From assembly GCA_028720105.1 (NCBI GenBank), contig JAQYLI010000040.1, positions 1-64,000 on the forward strand: a stretch of DNA of 64,000 nucleotides, in the 5' to 3' direction. Positions within the stretch are counted from its first letter, which is position 1. The number at the start of each line of letters is the position of its first letter. The notes under the pieces are model-generated. The model ran no database searches. It was given only the letters and a program-made list of their open reading frames with translations, and was not told the DNA's origin. The position numbers were made by a program, and so were the translations under genes. The stretch comes from Oscillospiraceae bacterium (GTDB taxonomy: Bacteria; Bacillota; Clostridia; Oscillospirales; Ruminococcaceae). This document shows positions 24,757 through 33,111 of this stretch, piece by piece.

Positions 24757-25812
24757 ATGGATATTAACAGCTACAAAACTGCTATGAACAAGGTTAAGGC
24801 TGATGAAGAGTGCATAAATAACATTCTGTATGCCGCAAAACATCAGACTAAAAGAGTACGCCCGAGGGGCAGGCTTCGCCGCACATTGCCCGTAATTGCC
24901 GCCGCTGTTTTACTTCTTACGGGATTTACGGTCTATGCCGCAAGCAATGGGATATTCTCCATAATCTTCGGCGGGGAAAAGGACTTCTCGCCCTTTGAAA
25001 ATCTTACGGGAGAGCTTGAGGTTCATTCGCTTGAAACCTACATTGACGGGCTGAAGGTCACTCCTGTTGGCTGTGCCACCGACAGCTATACTGTTTATTC
25101 GGTTTTCAGGCTTGATTTTCCCCAGGCTTTGCCGAAGAGTGAAGAGTATTTTGAGCATATCGAGGACGGATATGGTCACTGCACTACAAAGCTTGTTGAA
25201 TTATTCAAGAAATTTTCAGAAAGCAGTCAGCCCTCCGGCGGCTGTATGGGAAAATATGTAAAGGGTGACGAGGACACGCTGTATTACGTTTATACGGTAA
25301 GCTGCGGAGACAAAATGAGCGGCGACATTACCCTCGATATGACCTGTCTCAGCCTTGCAGACGACAGCAAGGGGCTTATAAAGGACAGCATTATTTATAA
25401 AGACCCCCTGTTTTCCGCAAGCTTTACCGTAAATATCCCCGAGGTTGAAGGCACTCAGCTTGTAACAAAGGGAACTGATATGGAGGGCTTTAATGCTAAG
25501 GTCTACCCTTGCAGCATTGTTATTGACACCTATGACTCAGCCCGGGTGAACGAGGTCTACAGAACGGGATATTTAAGTTCTTACAAGGAAGCGTATGTTA
25601 CCCTTAAAAACGGCGAGAAGATAGGTGTTACAGGCATTTCTATGAGCTACAGTCTTAACCGTAATAAGACCACGGTAAACTATAACAGTACATCTGCGGG
25701 TCCGCCTATTTACGATTACTTAAATTACAGGGGATATCTTTCATTCCCTGCCGACCCGGAGCAGATCGCTTCTCTGACTATAGGCGGCTGCACGATGTAT
25801 CCGGAGGAATAA
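24757..25812 (+). CDS. Probable membrane anti-sigma factor with large extracellular domain
   Basis: This 351-residue protein has a cytoplasmic N-terminus of about 45 residues (MDINSYKTAMNKVKADEECINNILYAAKHQ), one membrane helix (about 47-68, TLPVIAAAVLLLTGFTVYAASN) and a ~280-residue outer domain. This is the DUF4179-like layout often partnered with ECF factors in Firmicutes. No zinc-binding HxxxCxxC anti-sigma motif is present. The outer part may bind the stress signal. Its start is one base after the sigma stop, so translation is coupled. No enzyme fold recognised. The terminator at 25827 ends the operon. Confidence 0.75.
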   Translation: MDINSYKTAMNKVKADEECINNILYAAKHQTKRVRPRGRLRRTLPVIAAAVLLLTGFTVYAASNGIFSIIFGGEKDFSPFENLTGELEVHSLETYIDGLKVTPVGCATDSYTVYSVFRLDFPQALPKSEEYFEHIEDGYGHCTTKLVELFKKFSESSQPSGGCMGKYVKGDEDTLYYVYTVSCGDKMSGDITLDMTCLSLADDSKGLIKDSIIYKDPLFSASFTVNIPEVEGTQLVTKGTDMEGFNAKVYPCSIVIDTYDSARVNEVYRTGYLSSYKEAYVTLKNGEKIGVTGISMSYSLNRNKTTVNYNSTSAGPPIYDYLNYRGYLSFPADPEQIASLTIGGCTMYPEE

Positions 25813-25826
25813 CATCGTAAAAATAA

Positions 25827-25872
25827 CGGCAGAGAATTTCGTATCGGTGCGAAATTCTCTGCCGCTTTTTTT
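25827..25872. terminator. Strong bidirectional terminator
   Basis: CGGCAGAGAATTTCG (25827-25841) and CGAAATTCTCTGCCG (25850-25864) form a perfect 15-bp stem with an 8-base loop and a run of T (25866-25872). It serves the anti-sigma gene and the convergent nuclease gene. Confidence 0.9.
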
Positions 25873-26896
25873 ATTCGTTTATCTTTTCCTTGAGCTTTGT
25901 CACCTGTTCCTCGGGGAGATGGAGTATCTCGGAGATCTCTTTGTCGGTTCTGCCGTCGCTTGACATTGTGGAAATGATGTTTATCATATTGCGTTCACCG
26001 CCAATTTCAATGCCCTGTTCAATGCCCTGCTCAATGCCTTCTATTCTGCCCTCTTCAATGCCCATTTCAATAAATCCCTGACTGATATTGCACATACCCT
26101 GAACCTCCTCATTGACCTCTCGGGTCATCTTAATATCGTAATCGCTTTGTAAGATCATCTTTTTTGCGCCTATTTCCATTTTCGGAGAAAGAAGAACCGA
26201 AAGCAGCTTTATAAGACTGTTGTCCGAGGTTACTCCGTTTCTGAAATTGTCGAGACAGATCATTACAAGGGATATCATATCGTAATTCTGTCTCTCACAC
26301 TCCCTGTCTTCCTCAGATTTGAAGCGGATATCGCCGTAATGCTGCTTTGGGGAAAGGGAATATTCGGTAATTGTATTCCTATGAGCCTCGTCGGGGTCGG
26401 TGCATATCCACACCGAATAGACCTTTCTCAGTCTGTCGTAATCGGAGCCTGAGAATACCTGCCCGTACTGTGAGGAAATAAGCCTGCTGCAGTAATATAT
26501 TCCCCTTTTCAGCAGGGAATAGCCCGGGTCATAGTTTTTCTGGGCTTCGATGTTTATGATAAGCTCAATTGTCTGCCCGTTTCTTCCCGGAGCCTTGGCG
26601 GTGAAACGGATATCGAAAAAGCGTGCGCCCTCGGATGCGGTAGCGTCCTCGCTGTTGTCCGTATGCACCACAGGCGGCAGCACATCAACATCTACGGGAG
26701 TATCGCTTATCTCGATATCGCTTATGTATCGTATCACTTCATCAATGGTACAGTCACGATACTCGTATGCTACACCCTTTAATATGCGTGAAGCTATCTC
26801 TTTGAGAGCAAGCACCTTTTTGCAGGCTCTGTCGCAGGCGTTGTTATATCCCCCTATGGCTATGGCTTCTGATGCAAAGGTGTTTTCTGTCGGCAC
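25871..26896 (-). CDS. Rpn-like PD-(D/E)XK nuclease family protein
   Basis: A 341-residue protein of the PD-(D/E)XK nuclease family usually annotated as transposase or Rpn recombination-promoting nuclease. The central region (about 95-215) carries FFDIRFTAKAPGRNGQTIELIINIEAQKNYDPGYSLLKRGIYYCSRLISSQYG. There the D...(E)xQ catalytic strand IINIEAQ and the following Y-x-x-R helix fit the family. The C-terminus (about 280-340) has a short repeated IEQGIEQGIE stretch before DGRTDKEISEILHLPEEQVTKLKEKI, a Rpn-type tail. GTG 26896 fits the GGGGGAG ribosome site better than the GTG at 26905. No inverted repeats or partners mark a mobile element. Confidence 0.85.
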   Translation of the reverse strand: MPTENTFASEAIAIGGYNNACDRACKKVLALKEIASRILKGVAYEYRDCTIDEVIRYISDIEISDTPVDVDVLPPVVHTDNSEDATASEGARFFDIRFTAKAPGRNGQTIELIINIEAQKNYDPGYSLLKRGIYYCSRLISSQYGQVFSGSDYDRLRKVYSVWICTDPDEAHRNTITEYSLSPKQHYGDIRFKSEEDRECERQNYDMISLVMICLDNFRNGVTSDNSLIKLLSVLLSPKMEIGAKKMILQSDYDIKMTREVNEEVQGMCNISQGFIEMGIEEGRIEGIEQGIEQGIEIGGERNMINIISTMSSDGRTDKEISEILHLPEEQVTKLKEKINE

Positions 26897-26964
26897 TTCG
26901 ATCACTCCCCCGTTATCTTTATTATATCGCAGTTACCCCCATAATGTGTTAAATTTATATTAAC

Positions 26965-26997
26965 GAAAAAGCCGCCCTGCTTTTCACAGAGCGGCTT
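26965..26997 (-). terminator. rpsT terminator
   Basis: On the minus strand AAGCCGCTCTG and CAGGGCGGCTT (one mismatch) with a 7-base loop, ending in a short T run. It lies 17 bases after the rpsT stop. Confidence 0.75.
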
Positions 26998-27013
26998 GAA
27001 TTATTAACAATAA

Positions 27014-27256
27014 TTACTGAGCAGCGTTAAGCTTCTTAGCAAGCTGGCTCTTCTTTCTTGCAGCCTTGTTCTTGTGCATAATGCCCTTAGCGCAAGCCTG
27101 GTCAACCTTCTTGATAGCGAGCTTGATAGCCTCGGGGGACTTCTCAGCGTCTGCAGACTTGATAACAGTCTTGAGGTTGGACTTGATCATCTTGTTTCTG
27201 AGGGTCTTAGCTGCGATAACCTTTACTCTCTTCTTAGCGGACTTAATATTAGGCAT
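27014..27256 (-). CDS. rpsT: 30S ribosomal protein S20
   Basis: This 80-residue basic protein binds 16S rRNA at the bottom of the 30S body. It matches S20: [13 protein letters not shown] at the start, [19 protein letters not shown] in the middle and [23 protein letters not shown] at the end. ATG 27256 follows GGAGG by 7 bases; a more upstream in-frame start is rejected. It has its own promoter about 180 bases upstream and a structured leader. Confidence 0.97.
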   Translation of the reverse strand: MPNIKSAKKRVKVIAAKTLRNKMIKSNLKTVIKSADAEKSPEAIKLAIKKVDQACAKGIMHKNKAARKKSQLAKKLNAAQ

Positions 27257-27271
27257 AATCATTACCTCCAA

Positions 27272-27443
27272 AAAATTGTTCGTAATAGTTTATTTATATC
27301 GGATCGTGTGTGAATAAAAGCCATAGACACGGTGTTGGCTTTTAAGGAGCGTAATGACTTCGTTCCCTTGAGATCACGCTTTCAAATCCTTCGGAAAACG
27401 CCCACTTGTCGGCCCGAGCATTTTCAGACATACTAATATTATA
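27272..27443 (-). promoter_or_regulatory. Long structured leader of rpsT with promoter
   Basis: The promoter on the minus strand is TTGAAA (27461-27466), 17 bases, TATAAT (27438-27443). The ~170-base untranslated leader folds locally: AGCGT/ACGCT close a ~28-base element (about 27346-27380), and AAAAGCC/GGCTTTT a second (about 27318-27346). A GC-rich first segment GCTCGGGCCGACAAGTGGGCG follows the start. Length and stems suggest a ribosomal-protein autoregulatory leader. It resembles no leader family I can name. Confidence 0.5.
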
Positions 27444-27560
27444 CCATTGGTATGACATATTTTCAATATCCATATGTGTAAAATTTTCTTATAAGTTTCA
27501 GAATTATTTTTAGTTATTATGCACATATTAACACTACCTAAAATGAAAGAGGGAAACGAA

Positions 27561-28430
27561 ATGAGCAGTTCAAAATATTCAAGGACAGACCTTGCGGTGG
27601 AGATGTTCGACCCCGATGCAGACAAGCTGCCCAAAGGGATAAAACGGCGTATCAGAAAAAGCAGCGTTTGCGAGATAACCGAGATAATCGTGACCGATGA
27701 CAGCGCAGGAATGAAGATAGGCAAGCCAAAGGGCAGGTACATCACCATCGAGACCGACCGTCTTTCCGCTCACCCCGAGGATTTTGCGGAGCAGTCGCAG
27801 AACATTGCGGACGAGCTGACCGAGCTTATACCCGACAAGCGGCACATTCTTGTGGCAGGTATCGGCAACGAGAGCATTACTCCCGACGCACTTGGTCCCA
27901 AAACGGCTCAGAGGATCATTGCCACCCGCCATATCGCAGGGGATAATGTGGGTGCGGAGCTTGCAGAGCTTGACCTTAATATGGTTTCCGTTCTGTCAAC
28001 GGGTGTTATGGGGCAGACGGGAATTGAGTCTTCGGAGCTTGTGAGGGCGGTGTGCGAGAAAATAAAGCCCACCTGTGTTATTGCAATTGACGCACTTGCC
28101 TGTATGGACATCTCCCGTCTGGGCACCACCATTCAGCTTTCGGACAGCGGCATTTCCCCCGGGGCAGGAGTGCAGAACCGCCGCAAAGAGCTTTCCCTTG
28201 AAACTCTCGACATTCCCGTTATTGCGGTGGGCGTGCCTACGGTGGTGGATATGCACAGCATTGTTCACAGCATTACCGGTGCACCCCCCGACAAGCACCT
28301 GCCAAATATGATGGTCACTCCCCGTGATATCGACAAGATGATAGACCGCTCGGCACATCTCCTCGCCTTTGCTGTTAACCGTGCGGCTCAGCCTCAGTTG
28401 TCGGACGAGGATATTTTGTCCCTTATGTGA
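27561..28430 (+). CDS. gpr: Germination protease GPR
   Basis: This 289-residue aspartic-type protease degrades small acid-soluble spore proteins at germination. The autoprocessing region SSKYSRTDLAVEM at the N-terminus matches the TDLAVE site of Bacillus GPR. The core shows ILVAGIGNESITPDALGPKTAQRII, VLSTGVMGQTGIE, VIAIDALACMDISRLGTTIQLSDSGISPGAGVQNRRKELS and VIAVGVPTVVDMHSI, all family hallmarks. GAGGG precedes ATG 27561. A weak candidate sporulation -10, CATATTA, lies just upstream. Presence implies an endospore former. A parS site starts one base after its stop. Confidence 0.97.
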   Translation: MSSSKYSRTDLAVEMFDPDADKLPKGIKRRIRKSSVCEITEIIVTDDSAGMKIGKPKGRYITIETDRLSAHPEDFAEQSQNIADELTELIPDKRHILVAGIGNESITPDALGPKTAQRIIATRHIAGDNVGAELAELDLNMVSVLSTGVMGQTGIESSELVRAVCEKIKPTCVIAIDALACMDISRLGTTIQLSDSGISPGAGVQNRRKELSLETLDIPVIAVGVPTVVDMHSIVHSITGAPPDKHLPNMMVTPRDIDKMIDRSAHLLAFAVNRAAQPQLSDEDILSLM

Positions 28431-28431
28431 T

Positions 28432-28447
28432 TGTTCCACGTGGAACA
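28432..28447. promoter_or_regulatory. parS centromere site 1
   Basis: TGTTCCACGTGGAACA, a perfect 16-base palindrome equal to the ParB-binding consensus. It starts one base after the gpr stop codon and precedes a terminator. Binding site for the ParB encoded at 45.3-46.2 kb. Confidence 0.95.
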
Positions 28448-28450
28448 TTT

Positions 28451-28486
28451 AATGCCCGTAAAGCTTTCATTTGCTTTACGGGCATT
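28451..28486. terminator. Bidirectional terminator after gpr
   Basis: AATGCCCGTAAAGC (28451-28464) and GCTTTACGGGCATT (28473-28486) form a perfect 14-bp stem between the convergent gpr and lipoprotein genes. Confidence 0.75.
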
Positions 28487-28493
28487 GCTGTTA

Positions 28494-29267
28494 TTATTCC
28501 ATTGTTGTGGGAACCGTTGTATTCTCGGTCTGAGGTGCGGTTGTTTCCGATGCTGTAGTTTCGGGTGATGATGTTTCGCTTACCGTTGTAGTTACGGGTA
28601 ATGGGGTGGTTTCGGATATTGCCGATGTAACTGTGGTTTCCGAAGCTGTCTCGGGGATAGTTGCAAGAGGTGCGGAGGTTGTTTCGCTTTCGGAGGGCGT
28701 TTCTATGACCGTTTCGGTCTCGGTAAAGTTTGTAAACTGTGCGGTCACTTTCGGGGAGGAAAGTGCAAGGGAGGTTATGACTCCATTGCCGTCAAATACT
28801 GCGCTTATACCATCGGCTGTGTACACCCAGCCCCCCTCCTCTCCCGAGGTAAGCCCGGCTCCGTTTTCAAATGCGGCGGACATATTGTCAATTGCCGTAA
28901 AAAGAGCGTAGACAGGCGATTTTTGGGGCACGTCCTCGGGGGCAAGGTCAAAGGAAAGCTCTCCGAGAGATGAGGAAAGCTCCCCGTCTGAAGAGCTCAT
29001 TTTCATTCCCGCTATAGTTTCGGGCGAGGTTATTTCAAGCTCCCAGAAGCCTGCTCCCAGCCGTTTCAGATTGCCCGAAAATGCAAATTCCGTTTCCTCG
29101 GTGCTGTCGCTGCCGGGGGGGATAATGCCTGCGGTTACGGTACATTCGCAGGTAAATCCCCCGTCAAACTTTGGCTGAGGTGAGGGGGCAAGGTCCGAGA
29201 CAGAGCAGGCGGAAAGACCTGCAGCAATTATTATGGGTGTGAAAATTTTAAGAAAGCTGTGCTTCAT
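28494..29267 (-). CDS. Lipoprotein with LolA-like region and Thr-rich tail
   Basis: A 257-residue predicted lipoprotein. The signal ends in the lipobox LSAC (Cys about 20). The middle (about 30-185) alternates beta strands: FTCECTVTAGIIPP, FAFSGNLKRLGAGFWELEITSPETIAGMKM, GWVYTADGISAVFDGNGVITSLAL. This recalls LolA/LppX-like lipid-binding folds; the resemblance is weak. The last ~70 residues are a Thr/Ser/Glu/Pro low-complexity tail, likely a flexible wall-spanning stalk. ATG 29267 follows GGAA. Function unknown. Confidence 0.7.
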   Translation of the reverse strand: MKHSFLKIFTPIIIAAGLSACSVSDLAPSPQPKFDGGFTCECTVTAGIIPPGSDSTEETEFAFSGNLKRLGAGFWELEITSPETIAGMKMSSSDGELSSSLGELSFDLAPEDVPQKSPVYALFTAIDNMSAAFENGAGLTSGEEGGWVYTADGISAVFDGNGVITSLALSSPKVTAQFTNFTETETVIETPSESETTSAPLATIPETASETTVTSAISETTPLPVTTTVSETSSPETTASETTAPQTENTTVPTTME

Positions 29268-29318
29268 AAATACGTTCCTTTCATCTGTTAACAGATATTT
29301 TTCGGAACGCATTACGGT

Positions 29319-30878
29319 TTATCTTCCAAGCCGTTTGTATACTTCGGGGAGCATTTTTATGACATCGGTGGGGAGCATTCCCGTCATAGAAAGCTTCTCT
29401 GCCGCAATGTCCGCAGCAAGTCCGAAAATATAAACTCCCGCACAGGCTGCTTCAAAAAGAAGGCTCTTGTCCTCGGAAATCCCCTTGCTGTCTGCGGTAA
29501 CAAGACCCGAGATTATACCCGTGAGCACATCTCCGCTGCCGCCCCTTGAAAGTCCGCCGTTGCCCGTATAGGAGGCCCTGACTCTTCCCTCGGGTGAGAC
29601 AATATAGGTGGGATAGCCCTTGGCGCACACCACCGCTCCCGTAAGCTTTGCAAGGCACGTTGCGGCTTTCTGCCTGTCCGCTGTGACTTCTGCGACGGAT
29701 ATGCCAAGCAGACGTCCCAGCTCCGCAGGGTGAGGTGTGAGGACAGCCCTGCATTCTGCGTTCCTGATAATATCTATGCAGCCTGCAAGACAGTTTAGAC
29801 CATCTGCGTCAATGATAAGGGAGATATTTTTTTCGCCGCACAGCTTCACTATATTTTGAAGTATGAGAGAGGTGTCCTTAGTGGCTCCCATTCCGCTGCC
29901 TATGGATATGCAGGTCATTTTTTCGGCTTCCGAAATAAGCTTCGGGATATTATCCGCCGAGATATAACCGTTGGGAGTGGGGGCAAGCTTGCAGAAGGTA
30001 CACTCGTAAATTCCCGAGCCTGCACGGTCAATAACCTCGGGGACGGAAGCAAGCCGCACAAGTCCCGAGCCGCTTCTCAGTGCTCCGGACACGTTCATTG
30101 CGGCGGCTCCGCTCATACCCTCGCTGCCTGCGATAATTAGCAGCTTGCCGAAATTTCCTTTGTGATCCTGTTCCCCTCTTATGGGTACTGCCTTTGCCGC
30201 AAGAGACATATCCATAAGCTGGCAAATGCCCTCAATGCTCTCAAAACATTCATCGTCAATGCCGATAGGGGCGGTCACTATCTCGCCACAGTGCTTTTTT
30301 GCGGGATAGTGTAACATTCCCGTTTTTACTGCGCCGAATGTGACGGTCACATCACAGTAAAGTGTACCCTCGGAGCATTTTCCGCTTATGCTGTCTGCTC
30401 CCGAGGGGATATCAACGGCTATTTTAAATGCTTTTGAAGCGGATAAAATTTTCATTGCATTTGATATGTTTTCGGGCAGTTCGCCGTGAAAGCCCGTTCC
30501 GAAAACTGCATCTGCTATGATATCATATTCTGCGAAAAGATCCGTCTCCGAAAGAGAGAGAATTGCCATATCGGATATGGAGGTTATCTTTGAATATTCC
30601 TCAAATGCAATTCCCTCACAGGGCGGCTCCGCTGCAAGTGATACGGTGACAACGGTTCCTCTTTCGTTTAATAACCTTGCAATAACAAAGCCGTCTCCGC
30701 CATTGTTCCCTTTTCCGCAGAGTATGAGAGCCTTTTTGCCCGAAATATCCGGTATGCGCTTTAATATTTCCTCTGCGGCGGCGGCCCCTGCGTTTTCCAT
30801 AAGCTGCAAATATGAAGTTCCCTTTGAAACGGCATTTGCCTCTGCTGTTTTCATTTGCTGTGGGGTGGCTGTATACAT
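29319..30878 (-). CDS. nnr: Bifunctional NAD(P)H-hydrate epimerase / ADP-dependent dehydratase
   Basis: A 519-residue fusion that repairs hydrated NAD(P)H. The N-terminal YjeF epimerase domain (about 1-215) has MKTAEANAVSKGTSYLQLMENAG, KALILCGKGNNGGDGFVIARLL and DAVFGTGFHGELPE. The C-terminal ribokinase-like dehydratase (about 230-515) has GNFGKLLIIAGSEGMSGAAAMNVSGALRSGSGLV, CRAVLTPHPAELGRLLG and GNGGLSRGGSGDVLTGIISGL with the catalytic Asp. Ribosome site AAGGAG. In Clostridia this gene often precedes alanine racemase or acpS; here it stands beside lipoprotein genes. Confidence 0.95.
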   Translation of the reverse strand: MYTATPQQMKTAEANAVSKGTSYLQLMENAGAAAAEEILKRIPDISGKKALILCGKGNNGGDGFVIARLLNERGTVVTVSLAAEPPCEGIAFEEYSKITSISDMAILSLSETDLFAEYDIIADAVFGTGFHGELPENISNAMKILSASKAFKIAVDIPSGADSISGKCSEGTLYCDVTVTFGAVKTGMLHYPAKKHCGEIVTAPIGIDDECFESIEGICQLMDMSLAAKAVPIRGEQDHKGNFGKLLIIAGSEGMSGAAAMNVSGALRSGSGLVRLASVPEVIDRAGSGIYECTFCKLAPTPNGYISADNIPKLISEAEKMTCISIGSGMGATKDTSLILQNIVKLCGEKNISLIIDADGLNCLAGCIDIIRNAECRAVLTPHPAELGRLLGISVAEVTADRQKAATCLAKLTGAVVCAKGYPTYIVSPEGRVRASYTGNGGLSRGGSGDVLTGIISGLVTADSKGISEDKSLLFEAACAGVYIFGLAADIAAEKLSMTGMLPTDVIKMLPEVYKRLGR

Positions 30879-30974
30879 AAAAATTACTCCTTTTTTGGAA
30901 ACAAGAAATTAAGACTGCTTTAAGATAAGCTTAGTATAATTTCATTACAAAATCAAAAAAGAAAGGTGACTTTT

Positions 30975-31562
30975 ATGAAAAAATTTTTATGCGCTCTTGT
31001 CTGCCTGCTTGCGCTTACAGCCTGCGGCAGTGCGGAAAATGCCCCTGCAGCTCAGACTGTGACCGAAACATCTGCCGAAACGGAAACTACTTCCGAAACA
31101 GAAGCGGAGACGGTACATAACAGCGATACCGATAATGCTCCCCCCACAGAAGAAAAAAGAGAAATAAAGGGAGATATTATCCGTGTGACCGCTGTGGACG
31201 GAGACGTTATCACGGGTGAAAAAATGTGGGGTGGAAGAGGTTTCGGCGGCGGCAGACCCGATGGAAATGCTCCCTCCCCGGAAGGAGAGATGCCCGAAAA
31301 AGGTGACAGACCCGAGGGTGAACCCCCTGCAATTCCCGAGGACGGAAGTATGCCCGAAAAGGAAGAAAAAAATTTTGACGGCGAGCGTCCTCAGGGCGAG
31401 ACTGTCACATTTACCATAACCGACAGCACGGTTATGGATATGGAAAGCCTTTCCGAAGGCGATATGATATCAGTTGAACTGAACGAGGACGGAACAGCTG
31501 CTTCGGTAAAGGCGGCGGATATGCCCGCCCGGAGAGAGGACAATGCCGAAAGCGAACAGTAA
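30975..31562 (+). CDS. Lipoprotein with Gly/Pro/Glu-rich linker
   Basis: A 195-residue predicted lipoprotein with lipobox LTAC (Cys about 16). After a Thr/Glu-rich stalk, the strand GDIIRVTAVDGDVITGEKMWGGRG begins a small beta domain. It is interrupted by a low-complexity segment (GGRGFGGGRPDGNAPSPEG, then PEKGDRPEGEPP repeats, about 82-140). It resumes with GETVTFTITDSTVMDMESLSEGDMISVELNEDGTAASVKA. The strands before and after the insert look like one OB-like or DUF5666-type fold. ATG 30975 follows AAAGGTG. Role unknown; acidic repeats could bind metal (speculative). Confidence 0.7.
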   Translation: MKKFLCALVCLLALTACGSAENAPAAQTVTETSAETETTSETEAETVHNSDTDNAPPTEEKREIKGDIIRVTAVDGDVITGEKMWGGRGFGGGRPDGNAPSPEGEMPEKGDRPEGEPPAIPEDGSMPEKEEKNFDGERPQGETVTFTITDSTVMDMESLSEGDMISVELNEDGTAASVKAADMPARREDNAESEQ

Positions 31563-31600
31563 AAAAATCAGCCGTGAAGCCTTTTCTATCACGACTGACA

Positions 31601-31645
31601 GACGCAGGGAAGAAGCTCACGTTTCTTCTTTGCGTCCTTTTATTT
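31601..31645 (+). terminator. Terminator of the Gly/Pro-rich lipoprotein gene
   Basis: GACGCAGGGAAGAA (31601-31614) pairs with TTCTTCTTTGCGTC (31623-31636) with one bulge, followed by CTTTTATTT. Confidence 0.7.
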
Positions 31646-31787
31646 CCCCTGCCATCTCAAAGCCCTTTTTGGCGGCAATGACCGCGATCATATCGGAAAA
31701 TGTCAATAGCTGTGAGAAAAATCCGTGAAAATAAAAACGAGCCTGCAAAAATGCAGACCCGTTTTGAAAAGCTTATTAAATTTGTAA

Positions 31788-32930
31788 TCAGTTGATAACA
31801 GTCTTCTCTGTTTCCTTATCAAAGATGTGGATCTTGTTGGGATCGATAGCAACCTTGATAGTGTCCTGAGGACGAGCGGTAGATCTGGGATCAACACGAG
31901 CGGTAAGAGGAATACCCTCACAGTTGAGGTAGAGGTATGTCTCAGCACCCATCATTTCGGTGATCTCAACGTCAGCCTCGATAACGCCTGTCTTAGCTGC
32001 GGAGAGGAACATTTCCTCGTCGTGAATGTTCTCGGGACGGATACCCATAATGATCTCCTTGTCAACGAGTTCGGAAAGTGCGAGGTCGTCAACCTTAGCC
32101 TCGGGAATTTCAACGTAGTACTTCTTGCCTCTTGTGGTCTTGGTGTCCTCGGAGCCGAACTCTACAGTATACTTGCCCTCGATCTTTCTGAGGTAAGCGT
32201 CAACAAAGTTCATCTGAGGAGATCCCATAAATCCTGCAACGAACTGGTTTACAGGGTTGGTGTAAAGGTTCTGAGGAGAATCAACCTGCTGAACGAAACC
32301 ATCCTTCATAACTACGATACGGTCACCCATTGTCATAGCCTCTGTCTGGTCATGTGTTACGTAGATAAATGTAGTACCGAGCTTCTGGTGGAGCTTGGAG
32401 ATCTCGGTTCTCATCTGAGCACGGAGCTTAGCGTCCAGGTTGGAAAGAGGCTCGTCGAGAAGGAATACCTGAGGCTCACGAACGATTGCACGGCCGAGAG
32501 CAACACGCTGTCTCTGACCACCGGAGAGAGCCTTGGGCTTTCTGCTGAGCAGGTGAGAGATGTCGAGAATTCTTGCTGCTTCTTCAACCTTACGAGCGAT
32601 CTCGTCCTTGGGAACCTTTCTGAGCTTCAGACCGAATGCCATATTTTCAAATACTGTCATATGAGGATACAGAGCGTAGTTCTGGAAAACCATGGCGATA
32701 TCTCTGTCCTTAGGAGCAACGTCGTTTACAAGACGGTCGCCGATATAAAGCTCGCCCTCGGAAATTTCTTCAAGACCTGCGATCATACGAAGTGTTGTAG
32801 ATTTTCCGCAGCCTGAAGGGCCTACGAGGATAATGAACTCCTTGTCCTTGATCTCAAGGTTTACGTCTGATACGGCAACAACGCCACCGGGATATTTCTT
32901 ATAGATGCCTCTGAGTGATAAGCTTGCCAT
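31788..32930 (-). CDS. Sugar-importer ATPase, MsmK/UgpC/MalK family
   Basis: This 380-residue ABC ATPase energises binding-protein-dependent sugar uptake. Walker A is [10 protein letters not shown] (about 37-46), the signature [32 protein letters not shown] includes Walker B, and the switch His is in VTHDQTEAM. The C-terminal TOBE regulatory domain (about 240-380) is of the MalK type. No permease or binding protein is adjacent, so it is probably a shared ATPase serving several sugar transporters, as MsmX/MsmK do in other Firmicutes. Confidence 0.95.
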   Translation of the reverse strand: MASLSLRGIYKKYPGGVVAVSDVNLEIKDKEFIILVGPSGCGKSTTLRMIAGLEEISEGELYIGDRLVNDVAPKDRDIAMVFQNYALYPHMTVFENMAFGLKLRKVPKDEIARKVEEAARILDISHLLSRKPKALSGGQRQRVALGRAIVREPQVFLLDEPLSNLDAKLRAQMRTEISKLHQKLGTTFIYVTHDQTEAMTMGDRIVVMKDGFVQQVDSPQNLYTNPVNQFVAGFMGSPQMNFVDAYLRKIEGKYTVEFGSEDTKTTRGKKYYVEIPEAKVDDLALSELVDKEIIMGIRPENIHDEEMFLSAAKTGVIEADVEITEMMGAETYLYLNCEGIPLTARVDPRSTARPQDTIKVAIDPNKIHIFDKETEKTVIN

Positions 32931-33111
32931 TTAATGTGGACCTCCCTATTCAAAATGCTGCCGACCATTCTTGCAATACAATATCGGCTATAACTATATA
33001 ATACCAAATTACTCACATAAATTTCAAGTCTCTTATTACCCAAAGTTATAAAAAGTTATTTATTAAGTTTGACGAAAATAAATCGTCCGTAAAATTGTTG
33101 TTGGTAATTTA

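Noticed and set aside
25871-26896. Insertion sequence
   Set aside because: Although often labelled transposase, the protein is an Rpn-type nuclease. No terminal inverted repeats or target duplications were seen, and a normal terminator ends the gene.
31827-32816. Long plus-strand reading frame (329 codons) opposite the MsmK-type ATPase
   Set aside because: It lies wholly antisense to a gene with all ABC motifs, has no family features and no ribosome site; a codon-bias shadow.
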